DNA of 64,000 bases, taken from the NCBI GenBank assembly GCA_045561055.1, contig JBJKYL010000013.1, forward strand, positions 186,001-250,000. The letters are read 5' to 3'. Made by a program: the position numbers and the translations under genes. The DNA is from SMWC01 sp045561055. GTDB taxonomy: Bacteria; Pseudomonadota; Gammaproteobacteria; Steroidobacterales; Rariloculaceae. This document shows positions 34,498-44,372 of the stretch, one piece after another (the first letter of the stretch is position 1; every line of letters starts with the position of its first letter). The notes under the pieces are model-generated. The model searched no databases, had not been told where the DNA came from, and saw only the letters and a program-made list of their open reading frames with translations.

Positions 34498-37488
34498 ATG
34501 AATAAATTCAATTATTTTGTTTTGGTAACTATGTCGTTAGTGACTAATGCTTTCGCTCAGACCGATTATGAAAAATCTGCCGCAGAAGCTGATTTTTATG
34601 TCACCGGGAACATGGTTAATCAGGCAATGGAGCAGGTGAATTTTCTAATTTGCTGGATGAATAAAACAAACCCACAGAATTATGTTGGAGCTGGTACTTA
34701 TCTTGCGTTGGTTGATCAAGAGAAATGCCGGAACCAAACGGGTGCCGATGCGAGTGCAGAACAAGCTGCATCGAAACCTTCGTCGGCGAATCAAACCGCG
34801 GCCGCTAGCAACGAAAAGAAAGAAACTGAAACGGTTAAATATTCGGAAACGCTAATGACCATAACCCAAGAGGGTACAAGCCAAATCGGCAAAGGTTGGG
34901 CCAAGCCACAATTTGAAAATGGCCAGGAGCCAATAGCTTACATTTCCATGACACAGACTGCGGGTGTCGATGAAGCGGCTGGTAAGCCTTTTGGCGATTT
35001 TGAGTTTTGGTACGAAATGCTTCAACCAGAAGCATTTAACAGCCCAGGGACGTTTGACGAGCCACCGATGAGTATTCCTGCCAATACGGTTATTGATGCT
35101 GGGTATGTGAAAGCAGCAGGGCGCGACATCTCTTATATTTCCGAGTCGATGATGCAGGGATCGCAAGCTGTATTTGCGGACTTTAGTGATAACGGTGACA
35201 TAGAAGGTGTTTTTGCTACGGTTGGAGGATGGGCGATTTCAGAGTTCGACTTCCAACCCCTTCAATTTGTTTTCCAATTTAAAGTCGATGCTACTCAAAA
35301 AGCATATTGTCAGAAATTTCTAAAGGCGCAGGCATATACTTTTTCAGAAACGGATCCTTCGGCGGCACCAACGCTAACCGAGGTGGCTGAGAGTGAGCTA
35401 ATTGCTGCAGGTGCAGAACGTGTATTTGTTTCTTCAGGCGGTGATTTCTCAAACTTAACTGGGGAAAGTTGTTTTTATACGGGTGCTGATACGGCTATGA
35501 GGCATGTATGGCGTTATGGCACCTATAACAAAGCCACTGGTGCGCGTTATGATCTTGCGAATTCTGCTTTCAGTATAAGAGCGGATGCAGCCACAAACAG
35601 TCTATCGCAAGATGTTTATGGCTGGGCAGCTTACTGGGGTACTGACTATGATAAATATAACCTAGAAAGTACTGATGTTATTAATGAAAATACCATTTGG
35701 GTAAATGATAGTGATGCGACAGATACTAAGGAATACAAAATACGAACCAACTATGTAGAGGTGAATAAACAATCAACAGAGTTCACAACCTTAGCAGACC
35801 TGAATGGTTATAGGGCTTCTGTTTATCTCCATGACAACGAAGCGTATTGGACAACGCAGCTGGGTAAATTGGGGGACGGAACAGGCCCTGATTCAGGTTT
35901 TGGAGACTATGTAGGTAGTTGCACCGCAGCTGGGCAATGCCAAGAATATGAGGGCGAGTTTACCTATGATGCGACAAACCCAACTGCTTCCTATTTTACT
36001 TTTACGCATGGAATGGATTGGTACAAGTCGGGAGATCCGCGTGTTGAGTTAGCTGTGCCCAAGAAATTTACTCTTGCCCAGTGGACTGCGGTAATGAAAG
36101 AAGACTTTGATTGGGAACCAAAGGATGGTGTGGTTGATCAAACGTACTGGAGAAACCTTGGGTTTTGGTCGAATGATGTCGGTCAGTATTATGAAATACC
36201 GATTGAAGCTGTAAAAGATCCGACTTCAACTGACGCAGCTGCTCGGGTTCGAACCGCTAAAACTGAAAAGGTTGATCTTTCTACGCTAGCGGGTAAAAGT
36301 TTTATATGTGTTGATCGTTGCCTAAAAACAGTTTCAATGAACACAGTGCTGCAGACTGCCCTTAACCAAGCTAGCTCAAATAATCAAAATGTAATAGCAA
36401 CTAGTCCTTATTATGCCGTTGGTGATTATTTTCTAAGTGATACCTATATTGATTGGAATGAAAACGGCGTGAAAGATGCGCATGAGGAGGATATTCAAAA
36501 GGGAGACAGTTGGGGGACAGGTGTAGTCGCTACCGATGCAAAAACATATTCAGTGAATACTGCTGGTGTGCTACTTGATCCGGATGGCGTTGCTTTGACT
36601 TGGTCAAGCGCTACGAGAACAGGTCTTGCCGCCGCCGTCGCGGCTGCAGGCCCCGGCGGTCGTGTCGACAGTGTCCTTAGAGGTCAGACGGCAAATACTA
36701 AGCCTGCAGGATTCCAGAATAATTGGCCCACAAATATAGATTGGGCGCTTTCTGGGGGACGATTAATTGAAAATACTGCCACCGCAATAGCCGAACTTGA
36801 ATGTAGGAGACCAGCAGCAGGTAAAGCATATACGAATGCTTATCCTGGTATGCCAAATGATGGTACGGGTTCAGTGAAAAGGTATTGCCCTGACGCTTTT
36901 TGGTCGGGAAGGGTTTCGACTTCTTATGAAGTAAATATCAAAACTGACCAAAGTTACGAGTTGACTACAGGCGGAAACGTTGTGACGATGGACCGGCCTA
37001 AGCAATTTGAGATCACGGTTCCGCCCGGTATTACAGATCCGGCTGGTAAGAGCCTTGCTGGAAAAAAATATCGGCTCAAATACGAAGGGTTCGGAGAACT
37101 TCACGGGATACCAGGCACGATGATTAACCAATGTACTGGTGAGAATTTAGGTGATGTATTTGTAGAAGAATGGACTAGTTGTTACCGGTATATAAGTGAC
37201 TTTACTATTCCAGATGGTACGGACCTAACAGATACAGTTGATAGTTCTAATGTGATTATCACAAGAGCGCTCAATGGAGATGAGTTCCTTAAAGGCGCTC
37301 CTATGTTAGAAAGCACTTTTACCTATCAATATACTGAGGCTAATTTGCCTACAACTGCTGTATTAAAAACTACGGCTAGTTCAGACTCAGACGAGTATAT
37401 AGGTGCGCCGCCAGAAACTGGAATTATAAATGAGGGTAAGGCTGCAGTAGTAAATGGTGAGACCAAGTTTGTGCCGCCATCGCCTTAA
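34498..37488 (+). CDS. large exported protein of unknown family
   Basis: The 996-residue protein has a signal peptide (to about residue 20, VTNAFAQ) and no further membrane segment. Residues about 80-110 are a low-complexity Ala/Ser/Glu linker. The rest is rich in Trp, Tyr and Asp, with paired Cys (for example CQKFL.., CFYTG.., ICVDRC), and contains a calcium-like loop DWNENGVKDAHEED. I do not recognise the family; length and composition suggest a secreted or surface-attached protein. An intrinsic terminator follows, so it ends the transcript begun by the cadherin-like lipoprotein or by its own promoter. Confidence 0.65.
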   Translation: MNKFNYFVLVTMSLVTNAFAQTDYEKSAAEADFYVTGNMVNQAMEQVNFLICWMNKTNPQNYVGAGTYLALVDQEKCRNQTGADASAEQAASKPSSANQTAAASNEKKETETVKYSETLMTITQEGTSQIGKGWAKPQFENGQEPIAYISMTQTAGVDEAAGKPFGDFEFWYEMLQPEAFNSPGTFDEPPMSIPANTVIDAGYVKAAGRDISYISESMMQGSQAVFADFSDNGDIEGVFATVGGWAISEFDFQPLQFVFQFKVDATQKAYCQKFLKAQAYTFSETDPSAAPTLTEVAESELIAAGAERVFVSSGGDFSNLTGESCFYTGADTAMRHVWRYGTYNKATGARYDLANSAFSIRADAATNSLSQDVYGWAAYWGTDYDKYNLESTDVINENTIWVNDSDATDTKEYKIRTNYVEVNKQSTEFTTLADLNGYRASVYLHDNEAYWTTQLGKLGDGTGPDSGFGDYVGSCTAAGQCQEYEGEFTYDATNPTASYFTFTHGMDWYKSGDPRVELAVPKKFTLAQWTAVMKEDFDWEPKDGVVDQTYWRNLGFWSNDVGQYYEIPIEAVKDPTSTDAAARVRTAKTEKVDLSTLAGKSFICVDRCLKTVSMNTVLQTALNQASSNNQNVIATSPYYAVGDYFLSDTYIDWNENGVKDAHEEDIQKGDSWGTGVVATDAKTYSVNTAGVLLDPDGVALTWSSATRTGLAAAVAAAGPGGRVDSVLRGQTANTKPAGFQNNWPTNIDWALSGGRLIENTATAIAELECRRPAAGKAYTNAYPGMPNDGTGSVKRYCPDAFWSGRVSTSYEVNIKTDQSYELTTGGNVVTMDRPKQFEITVPPGITDPAGKSLAGKKYRLKYEGFGELHGIPGTMINQCTGENLGDVFVEEWTSCYRYISDFTIPDGTDLTDTVDSSNVIITRALNGDEFLKGAPMLESTFTYQYTEANLPTTAVLKTTASSDSDEYIGAPPETGIINEGKAAVVNGETKFVPPSP

Positions 37489-37522
37489 TTAAATTTAGCT
37501 TTTTGTTATTTGACTAAAATTT

Positions 37523-37550
37523 AAAAGCCCTCGTAAGAGGGCTTTTTTTT
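37523..37550 (+). terminator. intrinsic terminator
   Basis: A 10-bp stem AAAAGCCCTC / GAGGGCTTTT with loop GTAA is followed by a T run, 34 bases after the preceding stop codon. Confidence 0.92.
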
Positions 37551-37596
37551 CGAAACGTTATTTGTTATCTGTGTATGTTATTTATACAGCTGCTCA

Positions 37597-40500
37597 TTGT
37601 TTATGAATGATGCTCATAAAATGCTCGGTTTTTTTTATCGTGCTGTCGCTGTTGTATTTATTCCTTTTTTAACTTCATGTGGTGGCGGTGGAGGAGGTAT
37701 ACCTAATCAGCCACCTGTCTTTGCAATGTCAAGCCAACACATCCTGTTAGAAGGAATCTCTGGTCTAACTTTGGTGGCTACGGACGCTAACGATGACAAA
37801 ATCGCTTTTTCTATTATGGGTGGTGAAGACAAGGACGATTTTTTAATTTCTGATTCAACACTTTTGAAGTTTGCGATTGAGAGTGACTATGAGAATCCTA
37901 ACGACGCCGACAAAAATAATGAGTATCGGGTCGCAGTCCGTGCTACAGACCAGTCAAGTTCTACCACCATAGAGCTCGTTATAAGGGTAGTTGATGCGCT
38001 AGAGGGGCGCATCGTTGATGGCCCAATTTCCAGGGCGTCAGTTTTTGTAGACTTGGATGGGAATCGTGTTCAAAACCATAATGAATCGTTAGGGATCACG
38101 AATACTAGTGGTTATTTCAAGATACCAAGCGTAACACCTGTAGAAGGTGTGGTACCGAAGATAATATCCTTTGGCGGGATTGATATAAAAACAGGAAATT
38201 CACTTGCTCAATTTTCTCTAATGTCTGATGTCCCCGCTCCCGTAACATGTCTTGCTCTAAATTGCGCCAAGACAGACTTAGCGTTTGTTACTCCATTGAT
38301 CACTGTTCTGTCTCAATCGGAAGATTCTATAGATAGGGAAAAAATATTGACTGCGTTTGGAATAACAGATGCCCCAGAAAGTCTTCTCATGACTGATGTT
38401 TGGAAATTAGCTGAAGAGGGGGATGACTCATCAAAAGATATCCAGCGAGTTAATCAAGAAATTGCACTTTTATTCCAAACTGCTAATACCCTCGTCGGAG
38501 TTAGCGAGCTTTCCGAAAGCCTTTTAGTTGTTAAGTCCGTTAGTGCTGAGCTTTTGTCGCTAATTACCTTGCAAGGTAACATTGATCTTACGGCAAGAGG
38601 AATAATTGCCTCACTGCTAAAGAAGGTTCTCGAACTTACCTCTCCGGCATCAACTATTAGCGAATCTTCTATCTTGGCAGTAGCAATTCCAGTTGCAAAT
38701 ATTAATGCTGTTTTTTCTAACTCAGAACTCAATCCTGTTGGCGTTATCGCGCTGGGTGTGGTGTCCGCTTCGCAAGCACGGTTACAGTTATCGATTGAAT
38801 CTTTTGTATCGGGAACTTTGAGCGAAAGTCAGTTCGCTGAAAGGACCACAGCGCAGGCTCTTTTTGTGGATCTTGGGAGCCCTGCTGCAGCATCAAACTA
38901 TGATGGAGATACATTAGCAGACATCATAGATTTTGATGACGATAACGACGGCGTTGATGACCAAATCGACTTGTTTCCATTAGACGCGTCAGAATCTTTT
39001 GATTTGGATGCAGATGGGATCGGAGATAACGCTGATACCGATGATGACAATGACGGATTTCCAGATATTTCAGATGCATTCCCGTTTGATGCAACCGAAG
39101 CCTATGACACAGATAGTGATGGGGTAGGAAACAACGCAGATTCTGATGATGATAATGACGGGGTTATTGATGAGTTGGATGATTATCCGTTAAATACTAA
39201 TGTACACACGGCTCCGGTTGCTATAGCTGCTACACATCATTTGAGGTTACAACCTATCCCTCAAACTAGCAGCAGTTTGCCACTTACTGGAACAGCTCAG
39301 GACAACAGACCTTTGAGCTATGTTCTTGTGTCCAATGGGTCTCACGGTACTGCCTCAATCAATAGCACTACAGGTAGGTTAACCTATACTCCCTCGGCTT
39401 CGACCACGATTTCTGTGAAAGACACTATTGCTTTTAAGGTAAGCGATGGCTATGTCAATTCTTCAGCTTCAACTGTTACTTTAGAATTGCAAACTGATCC
39501 ACTGTATAAGCATCAATGGCATTTGGATAATACTAGCCAGACTAATTTCTCATCAGTTGGAGGGGTTCTAGGGGAGGATCTCAATCTTGATTCTGTTATT
39601 AGTGCTGGTACGACTGGAGATACAGTAACTGTTGCTGTAATCGATAGCGGACTGGAAATAGCTCATGAGGATCTTGTGTCCAACATCGTGCCGGGTAAAT
39701 CGTGGGATTATAGCGATAGCGACACCGACCCTACTTCACACCATAACGATGGGGATCATGGTACCGCGGTTGCAGGGATTATTGCTTCTGCAGGTTGGAA
39801 TAAAGTTGGGGGCAGGGGAGTCGCACCTGATGCCTCCTTAGTCGGTTACAACTTCCTTGATGAACAAAGTGCTTCTAATGAAGTTCATGCTATGGGATTG
39901 GATAATGAATTAGCGATCGATGTTGATGTTTTTAATATGAGTTATGGTCGAAATAATTCACGATCTTTTCAGATCGGTGGCGTAACAGCGTTACGTAAGG
40001 CCGCATTCGTAAATGGTGTGACGACAATGCGGAACCAGAAAGGAGCGCTTTACGTGAAATCAGCTGGTAACAGTTGGCGTAGCTCGGCTTACTGTGGCCC
40101 TAATTCATCATTTAGTGATCATCTTGCTTGTACAGATTCGGTGTTAGATCCGGTATTTGCTCTTCCATATGTTATTGGGGTAGCGTCATTAAACGCAAAG
40201 GGGTTACGGTCTTCTTATTCAACGCCAGGTGCATCTATTTGGGTTGCTGGTTTTGGCGGAGAATATGGAAGAAATAATCCTGCAATCATGACTGTAGATC
40301 AGTCGTCTTGTAATGCAGGCTACGTCAGAAATGGTGAGGACGGTGGAAACGCGTTTGATAATCAAGGATATCATTTAGAAAATTCTAGCTGTAATTATAT
40401 GTCTACTATGAACGGTACTTCTTCGGCGGCACCAACAGTGGCAGGCGTTATCGCATTAATGCTAGAGGCGAACCCAAGTTTGACCTGGCGGGATGTTAAA

Positions 40501-41097
40501 AAAATATTGGCCAGTACATCCCGGCAAGTAGATGTTCCGAGAAATATTTCGGTGGATGGCATAGAGCAATACGGTTGGATAACCAATGCCGCTGGTTATA
40601 AATTTCATAACTGGTACGGTTTCGGTGCCGTTGATGCCGCTGCAGCCGTTGAATCTTCAGTATCCTATAAAAACAATAGCTTAGGTATTTTTGTTGAGAC
40701 CGAATGGAATAGTTCGGCAACCGTTACCGCAACAATGTTAGATTCAACTACGCACTACATTGATGTGCCGATGACGAAGCCTTCTGGTTCCTCCGGTGTC
40801 ATTGAATTTGTAAGGTTAAGAATTAGTCTCCGTCACAGTAAACCGAACAGTGTCGGGATCCGGTTGCAATCTCCTTCCGGAACAGTATCGACTCTTCTAC
40901 AACCTTATACGAGATTGAAAACTAACCCCAACGCTGACTGTAGTGGGCTAGCTACCTGTACCTATTTCGAACTTGCTAGTAATGCTTTTTATGGAGAACC
41001 GATAGCAGGAACCTGGAGATTGCTGGTAACTGATCATATTTCTGACGGTACGATGGGAATATTTGAGAAATATCAAATCAAGATTTACGGGTACTAG
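37597..41097 (+). CDS. kexin-like subtilase (S8) surface lipoprotein with P domain
   Basis: This 1166-residue protein has a lipobox (LTSC, Cys28) and a run of Gly; an N-terminal cadherin-like region; a helical region (about 200-420); thrombospondin type 3-like calcium repeats (DFDDDNDGVDD, DTDDDNDGFPD, DSDDDNDGVID; about 440-530); another cadherin-like domain; and an S8 catalytic domain with Asp683 (VIDSG), His721 (DHGTAVAG), oxyanion Asn825 (SAGNS) and Ser942 (NGTSSAAP). It ends with a proprotein-convertase P domain (about 1040-1166). No inhibitor-I9-like propeptide lies before the catalytic domain. The gene just downstream may supply that function. Transcription start is after the terminator at 37523. 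Confidence 0.88.
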   Translation: MFMNDAHKMLGFFYRAVAVVFIPFLTSCGGGGGGIPNQPPVFAMSSQHILLEGISGLTLVATDANDDKIAFSIMGGEDKDDFLISDSTLLKFAIESDYENPNDADKNNEYRVAVRATDQSSSTTIELVIRVVDALEGRIVDGPISRASVFVDLDGNRVQNHNESLGITNTSGYFKIPSVTPVEGVVPKIISFGGIDIKTGNSLAQFSLMSDVPAPVTCLALNCAKTDLAFVTPLITVLSQSEDSIDREKILTAFGITDAPESLLMTDVWKLAEEGDDSSKDIQRVNQEIALLFQTANTLVGVSELSESLLVVKSVSAELLSLITLQGNIDLTARGIIASLLKKVLELTSPASTISESSILAVAIPVANINAVFSNSELNPVGVIALGVVSASQARLQLSIESFVSGTLSESQFAERTTAQALFVDLGSPAAASNYDGDTLADIIDFDDDNDGVDDQIDLFPLDASESFDLDADGIGDNADTDDDNDGFPDISDAFPFDATEAYDTDSDGVGNNADSDDDNDGVIDELDDYPLNTNVHTAPVAIAATHHLRLQPIPQTSSSLPLTGTAQDNRPLSYVLVSNGSHGTASINSTTGRLTYTPSASTTISVKDTIAFKVSDGYVNSSASTVTLELQTDPLYKHQWHLDNTSQTNFSSVGGVLGEDLNLDSVISAGTTGDTVTVAVIDSGLEIAHEDLVSNIVPGKSWDYSDSDTDPTSHHNDGDHGTAVAGIIASAGWNKVGGRGVAPDASLVGYNFLDEQSASNEVHAMGLDNELAIDVDVFNMSYGRNNSRSFQIGGVTALRKAAFVNGVTTMRNQKGALYVKSAGNSWRSSAYCGPNSSFSDHLACTDSVLDPVFALPYVIGVASLNAKGLRSSYSTPGASIWVAGFGGEYGRNNPAIMTVDQSSCNAGYVRNGEDGGNAFDNQGYHLENSSCNYMSTMNGTSSAAPTVAGVIALMLEANPSLTWRDVKKILASTSRQVDVPRNISVDGIEQYGWITNAAGYKFHNWYGFGAVDAAAAVESSVSYKNNSLGIFVETEWNSSATVTATMLDSTTHYIDVPMTKPSGSSGVIEFVRLRISLRHSKPNSVGIRLQSPSGTVSTLLQPYTRLKTNPNADCSGLATCTYFELASNAFYGEPIAGTWRLLVTDHISDGTMGIFEKYQIKIYGY

Positions 41098-41109
41098 AGG
41101 ATATTGAAA

Positions 41110-41682
41110 ATGAATATTAAATTGACCTCATGGCGCCTAGTGCTTTCATCACTTTCGTTCCTAAGCTTGTTTTCTCAGGAAAATTTGCTTTCACAAGAAC
41201 CATTTGTTCCCACAAACAATAATATTAATTCACCGGTTGAGGAGACGTTTCGTCAAATACCTGCCGTTTTATTCGAGTCGGTGGTGGTTTTGGATGAAAG
41301 AAATTTAATACCGCTTTTGCCTGGTATCCATCGACTAGGAAATTTTAAGTACGAATTGACGCCCGGCGAGCTCAGTTTGTTTTATACAACGCAATCCTTA
41401 ACAGCAGGGCGTATTTATAAACTAGTACGGGAACCAGATGCCGATAGTTTTAAGGTTTCTGATGGGTCAATGCTAATCGAGTATGTTGACGGAGCCGATA
41501 CTGCGGTTATTGCGCGTGACTATGGTCTTGAGCTTATCCTAGATTTTCCTAGCATTAGAACTGCCTCATTTAGGCCTGCCAACTTTTCTAAGCTATCCGA
41601 AACTATGGAAGTCCTTATGGACGATGAAAGAATCAATCTTGTTAGCTTGGATCTTATAGATCCCAGTATAGGTCCACGTTAA
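41110..41682 (+). CDS. exported partner of the kexin-like protease (probable external chaperone)
   Basis: The frame is open from TTG 41104, but ATG 41110 is better spaced from the AGAGG at 41095 (190 residues). A signal peptide (about residues 8-28) is followed by a domain ending with LARDYGLELILDFPSIRTAS-type segment, then SETMEVLMDDERINLVSLDL. That pattern, a Tyr-Gly-Leu strand, then a 'L..D.RI..V.LD' strand, is typical of subtilase propeptides and I9-type inhibitors. The gene lies 12 bases after the protease. In Aeromonas sobria the kexin-like protease ASP needs a separate chaperone (ORF2) encoded just downstream; the layout here is the same. The role is inference from context and pattern. 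Confidence 0.6.
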   Translation: MNIKLTSWRLVLSSLSFLSLFSQENLLSQEPFVPTNNNINSPVEETFRQIPAVLFESVVVLDERNLIPLLPGIHRLGNFKYELTPGELSLFYTTQSLTAGRIYKLVREPDADSFKVSDGSMLIEYVDGADTAVIARDYGLELILDFPSIRTASFRPANFSKLSETMEVLMDDERINLVSLDLIDPSIGPR

Positions 41683-41744
41683 CATTTTTACAGGACGCTA
41701 GAGACTACTATTAGCCCATTCTATTACAGTTATTTTGTTACTCA

Positions 41745-42644
41745 TTACAGTGCCTCTAAGAACTGTTCCACTGACACGGTTGTAATGTCCCCTGGATCAC
41801 CAATACGCTCATTGGTGCCAAAATGTTCAACATGATCTAGCGGTACAATCGACGCACTGATTCCCGAGTCAATTAAGGCTTTTGCCATACTTGCAGCCGC
41901 TTTCGCGCTTGTAGAGCCTGGGCTTATGCCTTCTTTTACATGAAGAAAGAGGTAAGGGGGAATGTTTTTATCTGGGCTGATATTGTCGATAGGGGATGAC
42001 TCGAAACCTAGTCTCATCCGCCGCTCCTCATTCATACCTGAAAAATCATAGTCGCTTCCATCAATCAGAATTACACCCTTAAGTAGATTCATCTCTTTGT
42101 TAGCATTTTTTAAAAATACTTCATTTGTTCCAACCTGTGCAGCGAGTCCAGCGCCGGCTGAATGAGCCATCATATATATTTGGTCAGGATCACCCCCCAA
42201 ATCTGCAATGTTGTCGTGTACCCATGCTAGGGCGTTGGCTACATCCTGTGTGTTTGTAGGGTATCTACCTCCTGGTAAAAGTCTGTAGTTTGTACTTACA
42301 AAAATATAGCCTAGTTTATTCGTAAAATATTCTGGCTTTGGATTAATGTCTTTAGACCACGCTTTATCACCACGACCATAACCGCCACCGTGCACGTAGA
42401 CCATCACGGGTGCCCCGACTATTTCTGGATCTGGTACATAAATATCGAGACTAGTTTCGTTTAGATCCTCTGACGAATCATCAAAGACGATATCTTGATA
42501 CCAAATAAGGCTAACGCGAGAAAAGGGGGTGTAAGTTAAGCCACCACCTACGTGAACATGAGACAGAGCCCGCTCGTCTGCTGTTAATCGAAAGGGAAGA
42601 GCTAAAATTATTATTGCGAAAATGAGGGAGAGGCAACGTCTCAT
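41745..42644 (-). CDS. exported alpha/beta hydrolase (carboxylesterase/HSL-like)
   Basis: The 299-residue protein has a signal peptide (3-22). The oxyanion-hole motif HGGGYGRGDK, the following STNYRLLPGG, the nucleophile elbow AHSAGAG and the C-terminal DHVEHFG give the serine esterase pattern Ser-Asp-His of the hormone-sensitive-lipase/BD-FAE group. It would hydrolyse ester bonds in the periplasm; substrate unknown. It is convergent with the protease pair. Confidence 0.85.
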   Translation of the reverse strand: MRRCLSLIFAIIILALPFRLTADERALSHVHVGGGLTYTPFSRVSLIWYQDIVFDDSSEDLNETSLDIYVPDPEIVGAPVMVYVHGGGYGRGDKAWSKDINPKPEYFTNKLGYIFVSTNYRLLPGGRYPTNTQDVANALAWVHDNIADLGGDPDQIYMMAHSAGAGLAAQVGTNEVFLKNANKEMNLLKGVILIDGSDYDFSGMNEERRMRLGFESSPIDNISPDKNIPPYLFLHVKEGISPGSTSAKAAASMAKALIDSGISASIVPLDHVEHFGTNERIGDPGDITTVSVEQFLEAL

Positions 42645-43085
42645 TATGATCTCCTGGTCAATTTAGTAGTAATTTGTTTATGTGTGAATTGTTTATATAT
42701 AACACTTCTTATTATTTACCAATATTAGATGAAAAACTGAGGTGAATATATTTCAATATTTCTCTAGAGAATTAAAAAATAGGGATAAGCATTGTACCTT
42801 GAAAATGAGAAGATGAATTTAGCTAAATTTGTTGTCTCTAACTAGTTCAAGTAAACATGGTAGCTACAACATTTTAAATAACATTGGTTTGATCTATTTA
42901 AGCCACTGAACTTTCCTGTTCTAACTAAACTGAGCTCGTGTCGTCAACAAAGAGAGCTTGGTCATATTTTGTCAGATTTCGTAATCGGACCGCACGATTG
43001 GTAGCTATCAGTGTCATTTTTATTTCCTAACCTAGGTTATATCGACAACATGATGAGCTTAGATCTTATGGAGAGGCTAATGAAG
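42645..43085. other. AT-rich gene-free stretch
   Basis: About 440 bases with no gene or RNA that I recognise. It must hold the promoter of the esterase gene. The small signal-peptide remnant starts at its right end. Confidence 0.5.
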
Positions 43086-43166
43086 ATGAAATTGACGTTA
43101 ATCAGGTTCCTATTGATCCTGACACAGGCATCTTATTCACAAACAATAGTTCCGGATGGAAGTTGA
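43086..43166 (+). pseudogene. signal-peptide stump of an exported protein
   Basis: A 26-codon frame MKLTLIRFLLILTQASYS followed by QTIVPDGS and TGA. GGAGAGG lies about 9 bases before the ATG. The Q-T-I-V-P-D-G-S segment straight after a signal peptide resembles the start of filamentous-haemagglutinin-type exoproteins, so this may be all that is left of such a gene. It could equally be a short chance frame. Confidence 0.25.
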
Positions 43167-43291
43167 GTTGGCGTCCAATAAACAACCTGACTGAGACTTC
43201 GTAGAAATTATAGTGATTTTCTTGCGGCCTAAAATCCCTCTCTTCATTGCTATTGGGATAGATGAAGAGAGGTTCCTTTAAGGAAGTTCAG

Positions 43292-43549
43292 ATGATACCT
43301 ACATTTGAAGAAACGAAATTAACGAAGGAACAGAAGAGTGCAATGGCAGAGTCTTTGGAGCAAGTTAAAGCGGCGTGCTGTAGAGATGATGTTTTAGGAA
43401 TCGTAATGTTCGTAGGTTATAGGGATGGCTCGTATAGCGAGTTCTTTAATGGCCTAGTTGATCCAGAGACAACGGTTACAAAACTCTCAAAAACTGCACA
43501 TAGGTTGTTATCTGAATCAATAGTATTGGAGGGAGAAGAAAATGTTTAG
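43292..43549 (+). CDS. small cytoplasmic protein of unknown function
   Basis: The frame is open from 43262; ATG 43292 is preceded by AAGGAAG at good distance, giving 85 residues. The protein is acidic at its ends, with an N-terminal helix (LTKEQKSAMAESLEQVKAACC) and a VGYRDGSYSEFF strand region. No family is recognised. The last 8 bases overlap the next gene, so the two are translationally coupled. Confidence 0.5.
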   Translation: MIPTFEETKLTKEQKSAMAESLEQVKAACCRDDVLGIVMFVGYRDGSYSEFFNGLVDPETTVTKLSKTAHRLLSESIVLEGEENV

Positions 43550-44348
43550 AACTTTAATAATTGCATTGCTAGTGGCAATAGCTGTAAACGGCGTAAGTAA
43601 TTCTTATCTTCTAGCGCACATTGATGATGGTTTAGAGGAAGCTCGACGACAGACCTCATCGTATATAAGAAAAATTGAAACGGACTTTAATTCTACTAAC
43701 CAGGCTATCCTGTCTAGGACAGATGCCATTTCAAAAAATGTGACTAGCTACGCGAAAGATTTTCGAGACCATGTATCAGAATCTCTCGTTTCTAGGCAAG
43801 AGGCGGAGATTGATTTTGGAGATATAAAAAGCCGCCTTGATGTTATTAGTCTTTTAGATACTGAAATAGTTAGTTCCCTAGATGATCAAGGGCGGCAGAT
43901 TAATTTAACAGATACAAATGTAGCTGTTTTTCAAGATCTAATATCAGAGGTTAATGCTAAATTGATAGAGTTAGAAGCTGATTTAGAGGCTACAAGGAAT
44001 CTGAACATCGTCGATGTAGCGGTAGATGCTTATAAAGAGATTGCCGTTTACGAAGAGGACTCGAATTTGCAGCCATGCTCAGCCCTTCCAATCAACAGGA
44101 ACGAGCAAGCCTCTGCATTGCAGGCCGAGGTTGAAAATTCGCGCGCGGTAGGTATTCACGATATCAACGTGCTTTTTGATATAAAAACAGATGGTTCGGC
44201 GATATTGAAAAATATGGAATCGTCTACCGCTTCTTCCAGGCAGAAGCGTGCAGTGAGTAGATACATTAATGGACTTAGATTTAATGAGCGAGAAAAGTTG
44301 TTGTATGGGTGCGCGATGATAGTAAAGCTGGATGTTCGTAGCGAATAG
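43542..44348 (+). CDS. membrane-anchored coiled-coil protein, unknown
   Basis: The 268-residue protein has one N-terminal membrane segment (2-20) and then long helices with heptad-like spacing (about 28-165), suggesting a coiled coil in the periplasm. The C-terminal ~90 residues (about 178-268) form a separate domain with IHDINVLFDIKTDG and RYINGLRFNEREKLLYGC. It is coupled with the preceding small gene and convergent with the HEGSH protein. The function is not known. Confidence 0.6.
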   Translation: MFRTLIIALLVAIAVNGVSNSYLLAHIDDGLEEARRQTSSYIRKIETDFNSTNQAILSRTDAISKNVTSYAKDFRDHVSESLVSRQEAEIDFGDIKSRLDVISLLDTEIVSSLDDQGRQINLTDTNVAVFQDLISEVNAKLIELEADLEATRNLNIVDVAVDAYKEIAVYEEDSNLQPCSALPINRNEQASALQAEVENSRAVGIHDINVLFDIKTDGSAILKNMESSTASSRQKRAVSRYINGLRFNEREKLLYGCAMIVKLDVRSE

Positions 44349-44372
44349 TTGCTGACCGAATGTTCTTAACAA

